Shown here piece after piece: positions 36,348-48,316 of a stretch of 64,000 nt of DNA. Source of the DNA: Branchiostoma floridae (Eukaryota; Chordata; Leptocardii; Amphioxiformes; Branchiostomatidae); the NCBI RefSeq assembly GCF_000003815.2, contig NC_049995.1:7005576-7069575 (forward strand), written 5' to 3'. The translations under genes and the position numbers were made by a program. How positions within the stretch are numbered: the stretch's first letter is position 1; every line of letters begins with the position of its first letter. Below the pieces are notes generated by a model. That model was not told the DNA's origin. It saw only the letters and a program-made list of their open reading frames with translations, and ran no database searches.

Positions 36348-38947
36348 CTAGTCTCTCCTGATGTACATCCAGGCATTGATGAGCCAGAACGCCAGAGTAA
36401 CGGAGTACAGGATGAGTTCGCGCTGGTTTCGCTGTTCGTTTTCGTCCTCTAGGATCCGTAGTCGCCTCCCGACTCTGGACAGCTGGCGTCGGAGTTCCTC
36501 AACTTCATCTTCCGCCATGGGCGTCACGGCGTCCATGTTTGGGAGGGCTGGCGCCGCATCACTGGGAATAGAAATATATATGAGATAAAATTATCAGATG
36601 CTTTGAAATCAATCCCAAACTTTTCTGTGTACAGGAGTAGTGTCCATCTCTGCTTCAATAGCCAGTTGCATCACACAGGCCAAGATTTTTTTGCAGCATT
36701 GAAATATTGCAACTATTGCAACGTTAGATTTATATTATATATTTTCCCTTTCTTTACCACTCTTTAAGTAGTGAATCATTTCTTAACCTTTCCCTACTAC
36801 ATTGTATAAAAGCCTTTTGAAAAATTTGTATTGGGTTTAGGGCAAGGTAGCAGCAACAGGGTTAAATACAAAACAGATATCTTTTATCGTCTACAGACTT
36901 TTGCGTATCCTTTACCTTTTGACAGGGCGCTAAGGTAGCTTGTTGCTTCTAAATCTGTATGGCCTTAAGTAGTAGATTTTAACTTAGATTTTGAGCCTCA
37001 GAAAGACAGAACTTGATTTTGTTCTCAATTTACTTGGAAGAAATAAATGGACCGAGGCAGCTCCATTGACTCACTGTACCTTTTTTCAGAAATTAGTGAA
37101 TGGTAGATGGTGCAACATGAAATTCAGTTGTGCAACCTAGTACTGGCCCCAGGTTGCACACTGCACACTGTGCAACCTGGCTCAGAAAAGTATTTTGTAC
37201 ACTGTTACAGTACCTTTCTGGAATCGCGATCCCGTTGGGCATACCACGGTTGGCGAGGGGTTCCTTCCTCCCGCTGGCCGTGCGTGGGCGGGACCGCGGG
37301 CGTTCCTCGATCTCCAGACTCTCCAGGTGCTCCTCTAGTGTGAGGGTGCGAGGGGGGGTCTGCAGGCTGACGGGAGGGGGTTGTGAGGGGAGCATGGTGT
37401 CTAGGTCCAGGGTCCGGGGGGACTGGTGTTGTCCTTTGTACTGTCCTTCTCCTGTAAAGAAATCAGTAGCATAACTTGTACAGAGGAATACAAATACTGC
37501 ACATGCAAAAACCTTTCGTATGGTTTTATGTCTGCGGTTTGTGCGGTAGCTGCTTCACCGTGAACTCAAAACCACTGCGAACATCTTCCTTCTTTCTTCT
37601 GCTTGTGCCAACTACTAGTACAGCACCCCTTCTTGCTACATGTACGTACTACAATACACTATGTCAGACTCACTATAATGAAATGTTTGAGGTACTTGCC
37701 ACATTAAAGGTACACAAATATTTAAAAAATACATTTCTTAGCATTGAATTTCGTTCATTTCTTTGTGCGATGTATCATATAACACCGTATGGTGGAAAAG
37801 TAATACTGTACTATGTATTCAGAGGGTAGATACGGTTAGATCAGTGACTGACAGTTGACCAAAGTTATACTAACTTTACATACTGGGAATGCATTTTAAG
37901 TTCGCAGCGATTTAATTTTGCAGTAGCAGGAAAAGGGACTTTTTGCTATGGTTTGCGATAGCATCATACACTGTAGTCTCTTTCTGCCAAGGAAAAATGT
38001 TTGCGGTGGTTTTAAGTTCGCAGTGAAGCGGCCACCACGAAAACTGCCGACATTAAACCACCGCAAAAGTTTCTGTTTTACAGTAGTTAAGTATCTAAAT
38101 GTATTGGTGCACTAAACAGCAAAATATTAGGTGCACCAACCCAAATTTTAGGAGCACAAATGCGCATATGCACCCAGTATTTCAGCAACGATTTATATCG
38201 TACCTGCGACCATGATGCGGTCTGGCACGTCCATGCTGTGATGAAGCATTCGCGAATCGTCCCTGCTCGGGACAGCGTAACCCTCATCTCCCTCCGCAAC
38301 CTGGATCTTGTCTGGGACCCTCATCTACACACAGGAAAACAAATACATTGCATTTAGATACTCATGATGTAATCAATAGATTAAGAAAGACAAAGCAGCT
38401 ATCCCCTATTGAGGTGAAGCATGACACCTTTTCTACATACATGTAGTGGGAATAGTGTAATAATGATATGGCTGATTATTAAGCTTAAAGCACAGAAGGC
38501 CATCTCTCCTTTTATCCACAAGTGTGTCTGCATGCCCATTTTCTGTAACAAGGGATACTGCATTAGAAGCTTGCTATTTAATCTCACATAGCTTCTTATG
38601 GCAAGAAACAGCACGTTTCTGTAGCAGGGTACATTTTATATGTACTAAAATTGCAGGGAGTAGTTGCTTAAGTTAAGGTGCCTCCTTGAACACAGGATGC
38701 CCATTTCTTTATTATCCCCCTTTAATACTGTGCAGCCAAAACCATGATGCCGTCCTCACTTTTTAAACCAGAGTCTCCCAGTTACAAAATATATACTGTA
38801 CTACAGTACTTACGAGTAGGTAATTGTAACCTGGTGAGGAATTCATACCTTTGTTGATATATCAGCTGTGTATTCTGCATTGTAGGAGTATCTCAGTGTG
38901 TCCAGGTCCTGCTCTGGAGGGTTGAATGCTTTGGTGGGACTGGCCAT
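36348..38947 (-). CDS. MFF: mitochondrial fission factor (Mff/Tango11 family), complete coding region
   Basis: Four coding exons on the minus strand: 38849-38947, 38204-38324, 37214-37451 and 36348-36561. They join in phase to 223 codons plus a stop. Mff is a tail-anchored outer-membrane receptor that recruits the fission dynamin Drp1 to mitochondria and peroxisomes. The N-terminal YNAEYTADISTKMRVPDKI and the second MDVPDRIMVAG correspond to the paired Mff repeat motifs (MRVPEK, MQVPERI in vertebrates). Exon 3 has a Pro/Arg-rich linker with LQTPPRTLTLEEHLESLEIE. The last exon gives a coiled coil (EELRRQLSRVGRRLRILEDE) and a C-terminal anchor (LYSVTLAFWLINAWMYIRRD) with the basic end typical of mitochondrial tail anchors. 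A CAG just before the start-codon exon suggests a 5' UTR intron. Two MITE copies sit in the intron between exons 2 and 3. Confidence 0.95.
37528..37590. mobile_element. TTCGCGGTGG-family MITE fragment in an Mff intron
   Basis: TCTGCGGTTTGTGCGGTAGC, then CTTCACCGTGAACTC and ACCACTGCGAAC match the interior of the element at 35238-35407. No clear ends. Confidence 0.6.
37881..38086. mobile_element. TTCGCGGTGG-family MITE in an Mff intron
   Basis: Contains TTTGCGGTGGTTTTAAGTTC, GCAGTGAAGCGGCCACC and TAAACCACCGCAAAAG and ends TTTTACAGTA, matching the family at 35238-35407. Confidence 0.65.
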
Positions 38948-40840
38948 GGTACAACAACTTCAGCTTCCTACTAAACTTAACAGTCACTGGAACAAAGGAA
39001 AGAAAGGCAAAATCTCCTCTTTAATAATATTTGAATACGGGAAATTCTTTCTAATAACTCTTTCTTCCTTTATAATCAGAGACAACTGTCATTATGTTGA
39101 TCATATGGCTTCTCTAGATGCTGCAGTTTGTAAATGCCTTTAAGTTTGCAGATATTCAATTTTACAGAAGGGAAAAACGGAAAATTTCTTACACTACTTT
39201 ATCCACTTTTATGTCTAATCGATTTAAACGTTATAAAACTTATAACGTTAGTACTGCAAAGTTCAACTTCAAGGTTATGAAAGCAAGATATTGACTTAGT
39301 TTGACATGGGTTATCTCTTTGATAGAGAAGCCGTGCGTATGATAGAAGAACATCCAAAAACAACCGCACATTTTTCAGCCTGAATTAAAAAAAATAATTT
39401 ACAGAAGTAATATGACAAGCGCTAGCCAAATTATGTTCATGAAAACCCGTAATTTACTACGGACAAATTGTTACGAATTTACTGGCGTATTTTGTTAATA
39501 TGCTTAAGGTTCTACTTACAAATTCTGCTCTCAGTCTTCAAAATATGTTCTGGTTGACACGACAACTTGGTGACAAACTGTTATGTGAGCTTTCTTGCCG
39601 AGAATATTTCGAAAAGACAGAAAGGTTGCCTTGTCACTTCGTCTCTTCTTGACAAATTTCATCCGCCATTTTGCGAAGGAAATCTCGTAAGTCCACGCGA
39701 GACGTAGTGACAAGCGGCTCCTGGCGATTTGATGTAGCACTGCAAACTAGATGTAATGGTTAGTTGTACGGTTACACCATGGTATCAATCATTTGCTCAC
39801 CATGGTTACACGAAAGACTAAAAGTAACGATAACTAGCATAGGAAGGCAAAATTTGCACGAAAATGAAGAATGTTTTCCCCGTTGCCTTTTTTTCAAGCT
39901 ACATGCACATACTACTATAGAATATTAGGCTCGCCCTCTTGTGTTCGAGTAAAAAAAACTTTAGTATACCTGGTTTTTGAATCAGTCATTAACGTTAACA
40001 TATGCCTCGCCCTATGATGGTATTGTGTCCGAGTAGAAAAACAAGAAAGAAATAAACGGTTGCAATTTACAATATGGAGTTACATGTAATATTTTGTTTG
40101 TTTGAACCTTTGTTTATTCATGAAACTCAAATCCGCCTACATGCCGCTTTTCATTGAGGTCATGAGCTCTAAGTTCTGATTGGATCCTGATAAGAGAAGA
40201 AATAAAAAGACCACGCCAGCAAAAGGGAAAGACATAAATTTGTAGTATTAACGTTGTCTGAGAATAGTAGATCGTCCCAGCCAAATGTAAGATATGTAAA
40301 CACCCAAAGGCATGCTAACCATTCAAGTTCAACGTTTATTAAACTATGGCAGCAGCGCATAGCTGTACGTGTTTTGTTCCTCCAAATACTTCAAAGATTG
40401 TTTCGTTCCTCCAAAGATAAGACTAAGATAGTTTCTTTCACTACACCGTTTTTGCTTAAAACATTTCTAGACTGAGTAATTTTTCAGGCTTCCATGATCA
40501 AACGCGTCGCGTACATCTACCTGTACCTGTATCTGTATCTGTGTCTATATAGCCGGTATAACCGCCCTTCGGCGCGGCGTACTCTTGATCATTGAACGTT
40601 GCATCATGCACCCAAAGCACTGTCTATTGGGGTGGACAAATCCAGCGTGCGTGGCAATGTTGTTTGTTTCGAGATAAAAGACACATATACGGATCCCATT
40701 GTTGATGAATACCAGCGTTGTTGTATATCAATACACCTGGAGAGTATGCCCCTGCCCAAATGTATATTTGCGTAAAGCTCATCTGTCATCTGTCATATGA
40801 ATTTAACAATCATATGTATGATAATATTATCGGGTGTATT
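38948..40840. other. upstream region of Mff, otherwise nothing recognised
   Basis: Includes a likely 5' UTR exon or promoter around 39.5-39.75 kb and an inverted word pair at 40498-40590 (TGATCAAACGCGTCGCGTAC against GGCGCGGCGTACTCTTGATCA), perhaps a small element. Confidence 0.4.
39655..39685 (-). promoter_or_regulatory. possible Mff promoter-proximal YY1-like site
   Basis: In the Mff sense direction the sequence CAAAATGGCGGATG (39663-39673 core) resembles the YY1 motif AANATGGCGGC that often lies just downstream of animal transcription starts. It is about 720 bp upstream of the Mff start codon, consistent with a 5' non-coding exon. The ATG inside it opens an 11-codon frame ending in TGA. 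Position and role are inference. Confidence 0.3.
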
Positions 40841-40844
40841 TGCG

Positions 40845-41110
40845 ACCAGTAGGTACCCAATATTTGGGTAAGGAGGCCGATTTACGTGGTCGAGGCGCCT
40901 CAGTTTGAGCACGGGACGCCCATTTTACGTCCCTCCCGAAAGACGATTTCGTGGAATTATTTTGTCCGCCTACAGGATCCAGTCGTTTCTGGGTCACGGT
41001 CTCCCATCCAAGAGCTGTCCGGACCGCACGTTGCTTAACTTCGAGATCGAGGGATCGGGTGTATCCAACTGTGTGTTTTTTAACCTCCTTGATCCAACGC
41101 GCCCCACGAC
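40845..41110 (-). mobile_element. 5S rRNA-derived SINE (or 5S pseudogene)
   Basis: On the minus strand, TCTCGAAGTTAAGCAACGTG and CTTGGATGGGAGACCGTG (about 41041 down to 40998) match the internal promoter (A box, intermediate element, C box) of 5S rRNA. The first part of 5S is degraded and the 3' end runs into unrelated sequence (to about 40850). That arrangement fits a SINE with a 5S head rather than a real gene. A paralogous family member elsewhere would settle its ends. Confidence 0.7.
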
Positions 41111-41494
41111 CGAAGCCTCTCGTTTTTCTACATTCTCCCAGTTGCAACCTGTCCTAAACTAAGCCTTGGTTTGTTCAATGCAGTGATCGTATGTTGTCAA
41201 TGGGTGGTACTCAACTGGCGTGTGATTGATAACCAGACACTGAAGAAGAACAAAGCGGTGCGTGTTACTGTAGATTTCTCACTAGTGCCACGCGGTACGC
41301 CATTCTTTTTTCGGTGGTTCACTCGAAGTGAAGTGAAGTTTGTTGCTGCACCTGGTTTCCCCAGGAAGTTGATGTGTCGCGAGCGGCATATTGTCCTGTA
41401 TCCAAAGAAGAAGAAGACGGTCCATTGTGGTGATTTTTGATCCTCCGCGAATCTTCGACTGCAGTGGTGGATTCGGGAATCTCTTTTAAGGTAG

Positions 41495-41801
41495 GTTTAC
41501 ATGTGCGTAAAATTATATATTCAATACAGGTCCGTATGGAAGTTTTAGCCTCTAATATGCTCCACAAGTCGCTGTAAAAAAATTCGAAATTGGACAAATA
41601 TAGCCAGATAACATGCCAGAGGAGTTAGCTGAGTCGCAAACCATACTCCTCAACCAGAGACTCCTTTGGCATGTTATAACTATGTGTCTATAATTCTCCA
41701 ATTTCAGCTACTTTTCCAGCGACCTAGTAACTGTGAAGCCAGCTAGTAGAAGCTACGAATTCCATACGGACCTCATACTGAATATATACGCATGTGTAAA
41801 G
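41495..41801. mobile_element. MITE with inverted ends of about 45 bp
   Basis: Left TTTACATGTGCGTAAAATTA...AGGTCCGTATGGAA and right TTCCATACGGACCT...CGCATGTGTAAAG are inverted copies with small gaps. The centre has a second inverted pair (GAGGAGTTAGCTGAGTC and CTCCTCAACC). No coding capacity. Confidence 0.7.
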
Positions 41802-42514
41802 CCGGCTTTACGCTTTGCTACTGGATCCCTATATGAATTAATCCCCATTGACTTACTTCCAATATGCATTAAACCCTCTATGTCTAACGTACCTCCATAC
41901 TGTCATTTCATTTGACCAAATAATCTCCAAAGAAATCATTTTGGATTCGAGTACGCGTCAGGGCAAATATCTGTATGAAGTTTCATGGACAGTCAATACC
42001 TATTAATATTTGAAGAACCTTTTCAATAATTAAGATCCTAACCTTTTAAATAATTGATATCTGAAGAATGGAGGTATTACAGACTTTGTAATGTAATAAT
42101 GACTTTTATTATGTATTGACAAAATCTGATGTAAAGAATAATGATTGATTCACTGTATCGTGTATGGGGACATTTCTGCCTAGGGCAACAATGTAGTACC
42201 CCCCCCCCCCTCCGCCAACCTAGGGTGAATATGGAAACATCTTTGCAATTGTCACTGTTTTCCATTGTCGACTATTTCCACATTGTGCCAAGTAAAATCT
42301 GAAGCATAAGCCTTTTACTGAGCAGTTCACACCCCTCTTTGAATAGAAATGGTAAGTCCCCAATGGTATTTCAAATGAGATAAATAAGAGAAATATTGTT
42401 GTTTAACTTTTATTTGCAAAATCCTGCCCAAAGGCTTATTGCATGTACAGTCTCAAAGACTAAGAGTAGCAAATAGTGTGACACATAACACTAGGGTTTA
42501 ATCAGCTATATGAT

Positions 42515-42564
<50 letters not shown>

Positions 42565-42896
42565 CGGGTTTCACTTCTTCTTTGCAGGCAGTGGTTAATG
42601 AACTGTCCCACGTTTTGTACAATGATTGGATTTTTTTTTGTTGCTTTTAGTAGAAATATGTAGATGGTATAAGCTCGGTGAAATTGTGGCAACTGTTTGA
42701 AATAATCTGCAGCTGTTTCTTTCAGCTTCCGTGATAAATAGATGTTCCGTGATAGTGTGTATACTGACAAATAGAATGTACTTCATTTTCCACTGCATTT
42801 ATTGAGCAATATGTAAGCAATATGTACATAATCTCTCGTGGCCAGGGAGATGTTTATAGCGGCCCCTTTCCATCTCTAATGGATGTGCGCTGATTA
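41802..42896. other. intergenic with a (TA)n microsatellite
   Basis: A pure TA run of about 44 bp at 42518-42561 and a poly(C) run at 42200-42210. Nothing coding. Confidence 0.6.
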
Positions 42897-43430
42897 TTAT
42901 CCGACATATGGCGGATCTTTCAATAAACTCCTGACGAGGACAAAATCAAGCCTAGATAAGTGTATGAGTTTGTGATTGGGATATTTACTACGCCAAGGGA
43001 AAATTTGATGTTCTTCGCTGTTCTTTCGGCCTGATGAGATGTTGAAAACCATAACTTTAGTTTTGTTTGGATTCACTTGGACCTTCCGTTTCGTACAGAA
43101 GGCATTGAGCTTGTCGATCAAGCGCATATTAAAAAGGGTCGGTGCATTCTTGCCGGACATCTTTATCTACCATGAATAAAGGTGTACACATATAAGTCCA
43201 GCTGTCGTTTTGACACAGGTTTGTCGGTTGGAGTACGTCGATTCGATTAAATTGCAGAAATTACCGCCTTCCCCCGATACGAGTAGTTTGTACCGCAGTC
43301 GCTCATGCAAAATACAATCGAAAGCTTTCCGGAAGTCTACGAAGCATGCAAAAAGACGTTTATTGACGTTAGTGTATTTAGATATCAATGTTTTTATATG
43401 AGTCTGGAAGGAGTTAGCATGAAAGTTCAT
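42897..43430 (-). mobile_element. degenerate non-LTR retrotransposon (reverse transcriptase fragment)
   Basis: Two abutting minus-strand frames encode parts of one reverse transcriptase. The upstream frame (43167-43430) has FVDFRKAFDCILHERLRYKL (motif A). The downstream frame (42897-43160) has LNAFCTKRKVQVNPNKTKVM (motif D region). The intervening motifs B and C, including the YADD catalytic box, are missing, so the copy is dead. The residues fit the CR1/Jockey/L2 group rather than the L1/Tx1 type at 53135. Confidence 0.8.
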
Positions 43431-43439
43431 CTGTGTTGG

Positions 43440-44810
43440 TAGAATACATTATAGAGAATTTCTAAACTTCTTTTCCTACACGGAGATAATGTAGGGACTT
43501 ACCCCTAAATTTTTGGTCGATCTCCGTCGACCTTGTTCACAGAATGACCCTCCTGCAAAAGTGGTGTCTTCCTGACGTCACTGCTGGAGTGAGAAAGGGT
43601 CATTCTGTGAAATTGTTTGTTTCCGAAATGTTGGGTTTGCATTCTCTTCCACACAACCTGGATAACAACTTCATAGACTGTGACGCCAAGTTCTCCATGG
43701 GATGACGTGCATATGGAGGTACTTATGATAATAAGCATACGAATCATGACCCTTTTATTGCAACTTTTTCCTAACATGTATACAGCTTTTCACAGTTTGG
43801 CTAGAGTACTTATATTAACAGTACGGGGACACAAAGTACACACCGGTAACTTTCGGAGTGTGTCGTTCGGTGCCAGGTTTTTCGAACGTTCGTGAAAAAG
43901 ATCAGCTGTTTCATAATCCAGTCAAACCGCAGAGATCTATGCACAAATAAACTGGCCAAAAAGTCGCCGATGTTTCGAAAGCCATAACGTTCGTTGTTAT
44001 ATTGCAATACAAGAAATGTTATCTACATGGTACCGGTTGTACTGGGCGAAACCTGAAGATGTGAAAAAGTATAAACATTAAGTAGGTCTGAGGTCTGTTT
44101 TCTGCACAACAGGTAGTTGTTTACACCGTACCCATGCAACGGGGTCAAATCGGTTCACGACAAAAGTCGAACCTAAAAGAATGGGTTTTAGAGTGACTTA
44201 ATTGCGGTTCGACTGGTTCTTAGTTCTCTTGTCATTATGATCATTAAGAAGCAGTCGCACCGCAGGTCACCCCTTAAGGCGATAGAAGTACTCTCTTAGA
44301 TACGGCTTCTGTCGCTAATCCAGTAACCAAAAACAGGTCATACTCAATTCGTCACCTTCGTTACAAACGTAGGAAGCTTGGAGAGAAAAAGACCCAGAAA
44401 AGGTGAGGAACGTTTTTTTTAAGGGCCGTTTGTGATAGAATCTAGATACTAGTACTTTCTAAGAAGGGGTAATTAACCCCAGCCAGCGAGATATTGTGTA
44501 AAAGGGGCTGGAGAGGTGGGTGTTTACAAAAAAAAGATGTAAAGACCTATAACATTATACAACAGAAATTTGAAAAAGGCAGGGACAGGGAGTGTGACCA
44601 TGATCACGACTCAGCAGTCATCGACTCTAAAGAACTACTACTTGTAGGTTTTCACGTACACATCGTTTAACCCATTAACAGTATATACAGATTACAATAG
44701 CGGAGTGGCGCAAACGCATTTCCATACTTCATCATACCCTACCAGCACATCAAATATAAAACCAATGCTCTTTTTATTATCTGCAATACTCATGCAGGTA
44801 ATAAACATGC
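43440..44810. repeat. older duplicated segment (copy A at about 43727-44480)
   Basis: Words such as TTATTGCAACTTT, CAGTACGGGGACACAAA, TTTCGAACGTTCGTGAAAA and TTTCTAAGAAGGGGTAATT recur in the same order at 49742-50765. The two stretches look like diverged copies of one sequence. No gene is seen. Confidence 0.5.
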
Positions 44811-44813
44811 GTT

Positions 44814-44900
44814 TGTATGTATGTATGTATGTATGTATGTATGTATGTATGTATGTGTGTGTGTGTATGTGTGTGTGTGTATGTGTATATGTGTGTATGT

Positions 44901-44932
<32 letters not shown>

Positions 44933-45070
44933 GTGTGTATGTTTGTGTGTGTGTTTGTGTATGCGTGTGTGCGTGTGTGTATATGTGTGTATGTTTGTGT
45001 GTGTGTGTGTGCGTGTGTGTATATGTGTGTATGTTTGTGTGTGTGTGTGTGTGTATGCGTGTGTGTATAC
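44814..45070. repeat. long (GT)n/(GTAT)n compound microsatellite
   Basis: Opens with about nine GTAT units and continues as interrupted GT/ATGT repeats for about 255 bp; overlapping frames on both strands are translations of it. Confidence 0.95.
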
Positions 45071-45110
45071 GTTTCGTGCAAGAGAACAATTTCACCTGTT
45101 GGCTAATAAG

Positions 45111-45312
45111 TACTCTCCAAGCAGAGGTTAGGCTCCGGCTGTTTTTTTAACGATTTTTTAAGTCGTTTTTATCAGGCTTTCTATTTTTTTTTAACATCTT
45201 TCCGTGTCAAAACTGGCGTACTTCAAGAAAAATGACAAAATAGAGAGCCCGATAAAAACGACTAAAAAAACGTTAGAAAAACAGCCGGAGCCTAACCTCT
45301 GCTTGGAGAGTA
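45111..45312. mobile_element. MITE with long terminal inverted repeats and 9-bp target duplication (Mutator-like)
   Basis: About 75-bp inverted ends start TACTCTCCAAGCAGAGGTTA and end in its complement; only about 50 bp separates them. The direct repeat GCTAATAAG flanks both ends exactly (45102-45110 and 45313-45321). A 9-bp duplication with long inverted repeats points to the Mutator superfamily; assignment is inference since no transposase is present. Confidence 0.9.
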
Positions 45313-45321
45313 GCTAATAAG

Positions 45322-45894
45322 CACTGTCAGGTATTTCACCGTAGGCTATCATCGCAGGCGTAATGACTGCACAAGTTGGGTTACACCCTGTATATTTATA
45401 TACTCTGTCTACAGCACAGATATATGTCACGGTGGTCCGGTTGATAGGCTAAAATCCCCATTGCTATGTGAATAGGCCGCACCCACTATTGTCACGGCGG
45501 GATGCCACCTCTGACTTGCCGGCAGAACAAGGATCGTCTCAAATATTTTTTCAAGATAACATGCGATCTGACAATCGTATTGAAAAAACAAAGTATAAAT
45601 GTACGATAACTTAACAGTTACTCCTCCAGACAAGTCTCAAGCAGGCAACAAAAGTGTTACAATTTACTGCTGCCAATCAAGCAAGGTAAGCTGGACGTTC
45701 TGTTAGTCTCTCCCAGACTAAGTACGCTGGTTATAAGGAGAATAGTTTGCAATCGCTAGGAGAGTTTGGCCATTGAGGGAGAATCACCCTTCCCGTGGCC
45801 TGACTCTCCCGGCTAAATATTCCCCTTTTAAATTTTGCCGAATTCTACGACCCATACCCCCTTAGGAAGGCCCGGTTAAGGCCGCCTAAAGCTA
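45322..45894. other. intergenic, nothing recognised
   Basis: No supported gene or bounded repeat. Confidence 0.45.
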
Positions 45895-46222
45895 AGGGCC
45901 CGACCCGCCGTACGTGCAAATATGCGCTGTGTACGCGTACGTGCCAAAACGTGGGCAATCTTTTGGAATCCGTAAGTGATAAGTACCGCCTCCGTACGAA
46001 CTCGTAGGGAATCCGACGGATTTTGGAGCACGCAGACACGCCATACAACTTTACGTGCAGACAAAACTTTCTCTGCCATCGGGCTGCGGTTTCGCCCCCC
46101 GTACGTGCCAGTACGGGCAACACGTCTGCCCTGTACAGCCTGAACGTTTTCAGAAATACGTGGCGGACGTGGTCTCCCCCAAAAACGTACAGACAAATTG
46201 CACGTACGGCGGGTTGTGCCCT
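45895..46222. mobile_element. inverted-repeat element with ACCCGCCGTACGTGCAA ends
   Basis: Left GGGCCCGACCCGCCGTACGT and right CACGTACGGCGGGTTGTGCC are inverted. The interior is GC- and CpG-rich compared with its flanks, with repeated ACGTGCC/GTACGGGCA words, and so gives long open frames on both strands. No domain is recognised in them. Confidence 0.5.
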
Positions 46223-46277
46223 GAGCGCAACGGTCTGTTCTTTTCTCGGTACGTCTGGCACGTCTCCACTCAGTGCG

Positions 46278-46377
46278 NNNNNNNNNNNNNNNNNNNNNNN
46301 NNNNNNNNNNNNNNNNNNNNNNNNNNNNNNNNNNNNNNNNNNNNNNNNNNNNNNNNNNNNNNNNNNNNNNNNNNNNN
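46278..46377. other. assembly gap, 100 N
   Basis: Exactly 100 N, the usual placeholder for a gap of unknown size. Frames drawn across it are meaningless. Confidence 0.98.
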
Positions 46378-46613
46378 AGAAGTCAAATTTGACCATCGGG
46401 TTTGTTTAGTGGGGGTGTTGAAAGTCATGTTCAATCTTTTTCTATTTAAAAATCATTTATATCTTTTTAATTGTGTTGTAGTTTAACATAAATTGTTCGA
46501 AATAAAGTACAGTACGCTGTTTAATAGATATAATCGATAAATACGTAACACTAGTATAGATCGTTTTCATGTGACGTCACAGTCGCGTTCGAACGTTCGA
46601 ACGGCCATGTTGG

Positions 46614-47381
46614 ATGATAAGCTGCTCGATCTCCACACGGCTGTGTGTTGCACGTGGTGGTACATGGAAAGAAGTTTTTTTTGCTATTATTTACATACGG
46701 GCTGGTTGTTCGATGTGCTAACTGCGAGTTCCATGAACACAGGATACAGCGTACTCGCCGTTTCTATCTAACAACACAGTTATCCCTTTTTAACTCGATT
46801 GAATCACTATTCTAGCGGCCTGCCAACATGGGTCCCCGTGCGAAGTTTGCTCATCTGTGATCAATTGTTACAAATTTAGTCGTTTTTTTTTTGTACGTAA
46901 AGACGTGGTCTTTTAGAAAATAGCACTCTCCTTTGGAGGAAAATAGTTTAAGAGTCATTTCATGGCATACGGCCCATCTACATTTCGTTATTCTACTTAT
47001 TTGCACAATGAGCATATACGTTTCCCACGTCAGAGGTTGAACTTTTACCTCAAGTCAAGTCAAGTTTAGTGACAGGTTAACCGGTGAGACAACATCTTCA
47101 GACAGGGTGTGACACGGGCAGGTCAGCACTGCAAGCTTAAAGATCTCTAACTTTGTCACCAACTTTGTCTCACAGGTGGGAATATATTTACTGTGTAGGT
47201 TCTAGTTGAAGAAATGAAGGTTGTCTTCTGTCGCAGTGAGCAGGGTTTGAAAAGCTTCATAGCATGCAAGTTATCACGCACACATATGCGTACCTATTAT
47301 TGTAGAAAATATGTAACGACTAAACCTTAGCCTCAGGGAATCTTCTGGTTTTCATAATGGCGATACGATCGAATGTTTATC
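46614..47381. repeat. 0.77-kb segment, first copy (likely haplotype duplicate)
   Basis: Nearly identical to 48317-49084; the differences seen are one T/C substitution (GACTAAACC against GACCAAACC) and one added T. The copies abut the two sides of the 935-N gap. See findings. Confidence 0.9.
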
Positions 47382-48316
47382 NNNNNNNNNNNNNNNNNNN
47401 NNNNNNNNNNNNNNNNNNNNNNNNNNNNNNNNNNNNNNNNNNNNNNNNNNNNNNNNNNNNNNNNNNNNNNNNNNNNNNNNNNNNNNNNNNNNNNNNNNNN
47501 NNNNNNNNNNNNNNNNNNNNNNNNNNNNNNNNNNNNNNNNNNNNNNNNNNNNNNNNNNNNNNNNNNNNNNNNNNNNNNNNNNNNNNNNNNNNNNNNNNNN
47601 NNNNNNNNNNNNNNNNNNNNNNNNNNNNNNNNNNNNNNNNNNNNNNNNNNNNNNNNNNNNNNNNNNNNNNNNNNNNNNNNNNNNNNNNNNNNNNNNNNNN
47701 NNNNNNNNNNNNNNNNNNNNNNNNNNNNNNNNNNNNNNNNNNNNNNNNNNNNNNNNNNNNNNNNNNNNNNNNNNNNNNNNNNNNNNNNNNNNNNNNNNNN
47801 NNNNNNNNNNNNNNNNNNNNNNNNNNNNNNNNNNNNNNNNNNNNNNNNNNNNNNNNNNNNNNNNNNNNNNNNNNNNNNNNNNNNNNNNNNNNNNNNNNNN
47901 NNNNNNNNNNNNNNNNNNNNNNNNNNNNNNNNNNNNNNNNNNNNNNNNNNNNNNNNNNNNNNNNNNNNNNNNNNNNNNNNNNNNNNNNNNNNNNNNNNNN
48001 NNNNNNNNNNNNNNNNNNNNNNNNNNNNNNNNNNNNNNNNNNNNNNNNNNNNNNNNNNNNNNNNNNNNNNNNNNNNNNNNNNNNNNNNNNNNNNNNNNNN
48101 NNNNNNNNNNNNNNNNNNNNNNNNNNNNNNNNNNNNNNNNNNNNNNNNNNNNNNNNNNNNNNNNNNNNNNNNNNNNNNNNNNNNNNNNNNNNNNNNNNNN
48201 NNNNNNNNNNNNNNNNNNNNNNNNNNNNNNNNNNNNNNNNNNNNNNNNNNNNNNNNNNNNNNNNNNNNNNNNNNNNNNNNNNNNNNNNNNNNNNNNNNNN
48301 NNNNNNNNNNNNNNNN
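47382..48316. other. assembly gap, 935 N
   Basis: Sized gap of N between the two copies of the 0.77-kb segment. Confidence 0.98.

Noticed and set aside
37093..37395. Plus-strand frames over Mff exon 3
   Set aside because: Shadows of the proline/arginine-rich minus-strand Mff exon, whose splice sites and homology are clear.
40845..41110. A functional 5S rRNA gene
   Set aside because: The first part of 5S is degraded and no T-run terminator follows at the expected place.
42897..43430. A host gene or an active LINE
   Set aside because: Reverse transcriptase motifs B and C are missing and the frame is broken between the two parts.
46023..46486. Open frames of 106-183 codons around the first gap
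   Set aside because: They cross the 100-N gap or lie in a GC-rich inverted-repeat element; no domain is recognised.
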